Part shown: piece by piece, positions 60,712 to 64,000 of the stretch
Numbering within the stretch: the stretch's first letter is position 1
Layout of the letters: every line of letters starts with the position of its first letter
NCBI GenBank assembly: GCA_004791255.1
Contig: SRUQ01000004.1
Coordinates: 262,031-326,030 of the forward strand
Direction of reading: 5' to 3'
From: a bacterium M00.F.Ca.ET.205.01.1.1
Lineage (GTDB): Bacteria > Pseudomonadota > Alphaproteobacteria > Rhizobiales > Rhizobiaceae
Length of the DNA: 64,000 nt
The notes under the pieces: model-generated
The model's database searches: none
What the model saw: the letters and a program-made list of their open reading frames with translations, nothing else
What the model was told of the DNA's origin: nothing
Translations under genes and position numbers: made by a program

Positions 60712-61983
60712 ATGACAACCAAGTTCGCCGCTCTGTCGACGACGAGGCGCCGTTTCCTGAAGGGCACCGGCGCCGCGCTCGCCGCGTCCGCCACCGGAGG
60801 GCTTTGCCTGCCGGCATTGGCGCAGGCGCAGGAAATCAGCATCATTTCCAACCTCAGCAACGTGCAGCAGCGCGAAATCCTGCAGCGGCTGGCCACCGAG
60901 TTCGAGGCGAAGTCCGGCGCCAAGATCGTCATAAACAACATGGACCACGAGGCGCACAAGACGGCCATCCGTAGCTATCTCGTGGTCGGCGCTCCCGACA
61001 TCTGTTTCTGGTTCTCCGGCAACCGCATGAAGGCATTTGTCGCCAAAGGCCTCTTCGACGACATCTCCGATCTGTTCGCGAGGGAGAACTACAAGGACGT
61101 GCTCGGCGCAACGACAAGCGCCGTCACGGTCGGCGACAAGCAATACGGCCTGCCGATGGGCGGCTTGCTGTGGGGTCTGTTCTACCGCAAGGACGTCTTT
61201 GCGGCGAACAACTGGACGCCGCCGAAGACCTGGAACGAATTCATGGCCTTCGGCGAGGCGGCCAAGTCCGCGAACCTGATTCCGATCAGCATGGGCACCA
61301 AGGAACTCTGGCCGGCAGGTGGCTGGTTCGATCACATGAACCTGCGCATCAACGGCCTCGACAAGCACATCGCGCTGATGGACGGCAAGGTCCAGTACAC
61401 CGATCCGATGCTGACGCCGGTGTTCGACAAATGGAATGACTTGCTCAAGGCTGGTTTCTTCTCGCCGAACCACAGTTCCTTCGGCTGGGAACAGGCAGGT
61501 GCCGCCCTGGCGCAGAAGAAGGCGGCCATGATGGACCTCGGCGGCTTCGTCAGGTCCGCCTTCCCGGAGGCGGATCTGCCTCAGCTTGCCTATGCGCCGT
61601 TCCCTGAAATCGTCCCCGGGGTCGCCCGGTATGAGGATTTCTCAGTCAATTCCGTCCACGTGCCGGCCAACGCCAAGAACAAGCAAGGCGCGCGCGACTT
61701 CCTCGCCTATTTCTACAAGCCGGAGAATCTCGGGGCCTTCCTTGCCGCCGAAGGTGCCATTCCGCCGCGCAACGACTGCCCGCCAAGCCACGATCCGCTG
61801 GTCAATGCCGCAGTCGAGGAGTTGAAGAAAGTGGTTGCTACGTCGCAATATTACGATCGCGACACCGACCCGGACATGGCTCAGGAAGGCATGACGGGGC
61901 TGCAGGAATTCATGGTCAAGCCCGAGCGGCGCGACCAGATTCTCGGGCGGCTCGAAAAAACCCGCAAAAGAATCTTCGGTTGA
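60712..61983 (+). CDS. CUT1-type sugar ABC transporter substrate-binding protein
   Basis: A 423-residue extracellular solute-binding protein family 1. A twin-arginine signal (TTRRRFLKGTGAALAAS) shows export by Tat. The mature protein has typical family 1 segments such as PMGGLLWGLFYRKDVFA and PSHDPLVN. GGGAGGAG precedes the ATG at 60712. It is followed by an attenuator-like terminator and then the two permeases, the usual way to make more binding protein than permease. Confidence 0.93.
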   Translation: MTTKFAALSTTRRRFLKGTGAALAASATGGLCLPALAQAQEISIISNLSNVQQREILQRLATEFEAKSGAKIVINNMDHEAHKTAIRSYLVVGAPDICFWFSGNRMKAFVAKGLFDDISDLFARENYKDVLGATTSAVTVGDKQYGLPMGGLLWGLFYRKDVFAANNWTPPKTWNEFMAFGEAAKSANLIPISMGTKELWPAGGWFDHMNLRINGLDKHIALMDGKVQYTDPMLTPVFDKWNDLLKAGFFSPNHSSFGWEQAGAALAQKKAAMMDLGGFVRSAFPEADLPQLAYAPFPEIVPGVARYEDFSVNSVHVPANAKNKQGARDFLAYFYKPENLGAFLAAEGAIPPRNDCPPSHDPLVNAAVEELKKVVATSQYYDRDTDPDMAQEGMTGLQEFMVKPERRDQILGRLEKTRKRIFG

Positions 61984-61994
61984 TCCTCCCTGCT

Positions 61995-62032
61995 GACGGG
62001 CGCCGCCCATCTGGCGGCTCCCGTCTCTTTTT
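61995..62032 (+). terminator. Terminator/attenuator between binding-protein and permease genes
   Basis: GACGGG and CCCGTC enclose GCCGCC and GGCGGC with one mismatch between the two stem halves, followed by TCTTTTT. The transporter genes continue beyond it in the same direction, so read-through is expected. Confidence 0.8.
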
Positions 62033-62104
62033 CGGATGATCGGTCTCCTTTTTCGAATGGACCCCGTCCTTTTCGAATGACCTCGTCTCTGTTGGGATGA
62101 ATTG
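62021..62104 (+). repeat. About 20-bp imperfect repeats after the attenuator
   Basis: Successive units of the form CGTCTCTTTTTCGGATGAT, CGGTCTCCTTTTTCGAATGG, CCGTCCTTTTCGAATGACC, then CGTCTCTGTTGGGATGAAT, share TCTC(C)TTTTTCGAATG. They fill the gap between the terminator and the permease start. Confidence 0.6.
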
Positions 62105-62106
62105 CC

Positions 62107-62991
62107 ATGTCTCGTCTATGGCGCAGAAATCGTCATTGGTTGACCCCTGCCCTGTTCTTGCTGCCGGGTCTTGTGCTGTTTGGAACGGTGATCCTTGCCG
62201 CCTCCATCGAGACGGTGTGGATATCGTTGCACGACTGGGATGGTATCGGCGCCAAGACCTGGGTCGGCCTTGCCAACTATATCGAACTGGCTGACGATCC
62301 GCAGTTCTACGTCTCGCTCAAGAACAATGTCATCTGGCTGCTGATCTTCATGCTGGCGCCGCCGATCGGCCTGGCGCTTGCCCTGATCGTCAACCAGCAG
62401 ATTCGCGGCATGCGCATTCTGAAGTCGCTGTTCTTCGTGCCGCTGGTGCTGGCGACCGTCACCGTCGGTGTGGTCTTCGGCTGGGTCTACGATCCAAATT
62501 TCGGGCTATTGCAGCTTTTCTTCAGCAGCTTCGGCGGCACCGCGCCGGCGCTTTTGTCCGATGAGAATTTCGTCACCTTCGCGGTCGCCGCCGCCGGCCT
62601 CTGGCCGCAGATCGCCTTCTGCATGATCCTGTTCCTGGCGGGGCTGAACGGCCTCAACGACGATCTGATCGCCGCCGGGCGCGTCGACGGTGCGCGCGGC
62701 TGGCGCATGTTGCGCCATGTTGTCCTGCCGCAACTGTCGCAGGTCGGCTTCATCGCCATCGCCGTTACGGTCATCGGCGCGCTGCGCTCCTTCGACATGA
62801 TCGCGGTCATGACCAGTGGCGGCCCCTACGGCTCGTCGACGGTGCTCGCCTACCAGATGTACCAGGAGTCCATCTTCTCCTACCGCTTCGGCTACGGCGC
62901 CGCGATCGCCACGGTGCTGTTCGTGATCATGATCGCCTTCATCGCCTGGTATCTCAATGGCCTCATCAAGGCCGAGCGGAGCAACGCCTGA
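62107..62991 (+). CDS. Sugar ABC transporter permease (MalF type)
   Basis: A 294-residue inner-membrane permease with about six helices. The EAA loop reads LIAAGRVDGARGWRMLRHVVLPQ and matches MalF/UgpA-type permeases of the CUT1 group. The stop shares a base with the next start (TGATG). Confidence 0.93.
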   Translation: MSRLWRRNRHWLTPALFLLPGLVLFGTVILAASIETVWISLHDWDGIGAKTWVGLANYIELADDPQFYVSLKNNVIWLLIFMLAPPIGLALALIVNQQIRGMRILKSLFFVPLVLATVTVGVVFGWVYDPNFGLLQLFFSSFGGTAPALLSDENFVTFAVAAAGLWPQIAFCMILFLAGLNGLNDDLIAAGRVDGARGWRMLRHVVLPQLSQVGFIAIAVTVIGALRSFDMIAVMTSGGPYGSSTVLAYQMYQESIFSYRFGYGAAIATVLFVIMIAFIAWYLNGLIKAERSNA

Positions 62992-63842
62992 TGTACCCGC
63001 GCCCAATTCCCGAAAATGCCAAAGTCCAGCGGGCCCTCTATCTCGGCGGCGTCACCCTGGTCGTCATCCTGTGGCTGCTGCCGCTGCTCGCCGTCATGCT
63101 GACGTCGATCCGTTCCAACGAGGAACTGATGGCCGGCAACTATTGGGGCTGGCCGCAGAAATTCAGCCTGATCGAGAACTACAAGGCGGTGTTCGAGCAG
63201 ACAGCCATGCTGCGCTTCTTCCTGAACAGCCTGCTGATTACCATTCCCTCGGTCATCGGCGTCCTCATCCTGTCGACGCTGACCGGCTTCGTCTTGTCGC
63301 GCTATCCGTTCCGCGGCTCCAACCTCATCTTCGCCCTCTTCGTCGGCGGCAACTTCCTGCCGGCGCAGATCATGATGATCCCGGTCCGCGACCTGATGGT
63401 GAGGCTCGGCCTCTACGACACCATCTATGCGCTGGTCATTTTCCACATCGCGTTCCAAACCGGCTTCGCCACGCTGTTCATGCGTAACTTCATCGCCGCT
63501 TTGCCGGGGGAACTGTTTCAAGCGGCGCGTGCCGAAGGCGCCTCGCCGTTCCAGACGTTGCGTCACGTGGTGGTTCCCCTGGTGCGGCCGGCGCTGGCGG
63601 CGCTCGCCATCCTCGTCTTCACCTTCGTCTGGAATGACTATTTCTGGGCGATCGTGCTCACCCAGAGCGACGCGGTCAAACCCGTCACCGCTGGCTTGAA
63701 CAATTTGCGCGGCGAATGGACATCGGCTTGGAACATCGTTTCGGCGGCCACGATCTTCGTCGCCCTGCCGCCGGTCGTGATGTTCTTCATGATGCAGAAG
63801 CACTTTGTCGCCGGCCTCACCATGGGGGCGGTCAAGGGATGA
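62991..63842 (+). CDS. Sugar ABC transporter permease (MalG type)
   Basis: A 283-residue permease. The EAA loop reads LFQAARAEGASPFQTLRHV, as in MalG/UgpE. The C-terminus ends MQKHFVAGLTMGAVKG, the classical MalG-type ending. Its stop overlaps a 24-codon ORF by four bases. Confidence 0.94.
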   Translation: MYPRPIPENAKVQRALYLGGVTLVVILWLLPLLAVMLTSIRSNEELMAGNYWGWPQKFSLIENYKAVFEQTAMLRFFLNSLLITIPSVIGVLILSTLTGFVLSRYPFRGSNLIFALFVGGNFLPAQIMMIPVRDLMVRLGLYDTIYALVIFHIAFQTGFATLFMRNFIAALPGELFQAARAEGASPFQTLRHVVVPLVRPALAALAILVFTFVWNDYFWAIVLTQSDAVKPVTAGLNNLRGEWTSAWNIVSAATIFVALPPVVMFFMMQKHFVAGLTMGAVKG

Positions 63843-63913
63843 GTTTCGTTCGAGGAATTCAGCCTGGATCCTACAGACGCATTCGCCAGACACGGAAAGG
63901 CGCCTCGCTATGA
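63839..63913 (+). CDS. Possible 24-codon coupling ORF
   Basis: ATG at 63839 overlaps the permease stop (ATGA) and its own TGA overlaps the ATG of the ATPase gene at 63910 (ATGA). It would encode MSFVRGIQPGSYRRIRQTRK followed by GASL. No separate ribosome binding site is needed if coupled. It may be a translational bridge rather than a functional protein; low confidence. Confidence 0.35.
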   Translation: MSFVRGIQPGSYRRIRQTRKGASL

Positions 63914-64000
63914 GCAGTGTGGAATTGCGCAAGGTCGACAAGCACTACGCCGGCTATCATGCCCTGAAGGCGATCGACCTGGAGATCGAAAAGGGCGAGT
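63910..64000 (+). CDS. Sugar ABC transporter ATP-binding protein, 5' part
   Basis: The ATG at 63910 opens a frame beginning MSSVELRKVDKHYAGYHALK, followed by an IDLEIEKGE strand, which is the start of a MalK/UgpC-type ATPase; the Walker A motif would lie just beyond the window edge. It completes the transporter after the two permeases. Confidence 0.9.
   Translation, partial: MSSVELRKVDKHYAGYHALKAIDLEIEKGE

Noticed and set aside
1..64000. tRNA, rRNA, CRISPR, phage and insertion sequences
   Set aside because: None recognised on reading both strands; weak RNA genes could be missed without covariance searches.

Overview
The window is GC-rich, densely coding DNA of a Rhizobiales-type alphaproteobacterium, most likely Mesorhizobium or a close relative. 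This rests on the gene families (DUF1127 proteins, soxBDAG, a cbtBA-cobU-cobO group under a B12 riboswitch, a VtlR-like LysR protein, a RIME-like palindromic repeat) and not on any database match. I see no rRNA, tRNA, CRISPR array, phage or transposase. The dominant theme is catabolism of N-methylated compounds and handling of the released one-carbon units, together with cobalamin supply.

Region by region. 1-2.7 kb: housekeeping-type genes (partial HI0933 flavoprotein, dienelactone hydrolase, 4Fe-4S protein). 2.7-13.1 kb: a corrinoid/folate methyl-transfer island. It holds a non-pyrrolysine MttB-family methyltransferase divergent from a corrinoid protein, then a DUF1638 protein, a PF13769 protein, a MetV-like MTHFR_C protein, a MetF-type reductase, a methyl-THF:corrinoid methyltransferase and a RACo-type ferredoxin/ASKHA reactivator. 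13.1-16.5 kb: two DUF1127 small proteins, an alpha/beta hydrolase, a VtlR-like LysR regulator and a 44-aa ORF. 16.7 kb: a GlxA-type AraC regulator whose promoter carries a perfect TTTGCGAC/GTCGCAAA inverted repeat. Related elements lie in the mttB/corrinoid promoter and upstream of a dimethylglycine-dehydrogenase-like gene at 23.3 kb. 17.8-26.6 kb: VWA protein, purC, M50 protease, the DMGDH-like enzyme, a secreted protein and an MscS channel. 26.8-32 kb: heterotetrameric sarcosine oxidase soxBDAG. 32-34.3 kb: MFS exporter and nitroreductase. 34.4-42 kb: XRE-cupin regulator followed by a tightly overlapping operon with two more FAD/GcvT demethylases, a homocysteine S-methyltransferase and an aminotransferase. 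42-50.2 kb: palindromic repeat, then a CodA-like amidohydrolase with a NMT1-type ABC importer, FAD-linked oxidase and two flavodoxin-fold reductases, divergent from Rid and creatininase-family genes. 50.2-55.2 kb: cobalamin genes. 55.3-59.4 kb: a Rieske oxygenase, MFS protein, DUF1624 acyltransferase-like protein and a PEMT/ICMT-like protein. 59.4-64 kb: ROK regulator and a CUT1 sugar ABC transporter running off the window.

How it may work together (inference): methyl groups from a quaternary or tertiary amine are moved by the MttB homolog to the corrinoid protein, then to THF by the methyltransferase. MetF with the MetV-like protein could oxidise methyl-THF to methylene-THF. The GcvT-containing demethylases and sarcosine oxidase would remove later methyl groups as methylene-THF. 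The cobalamin genes can supply the cofactor, and the GlxA-type regulator is a candidate common regulator.
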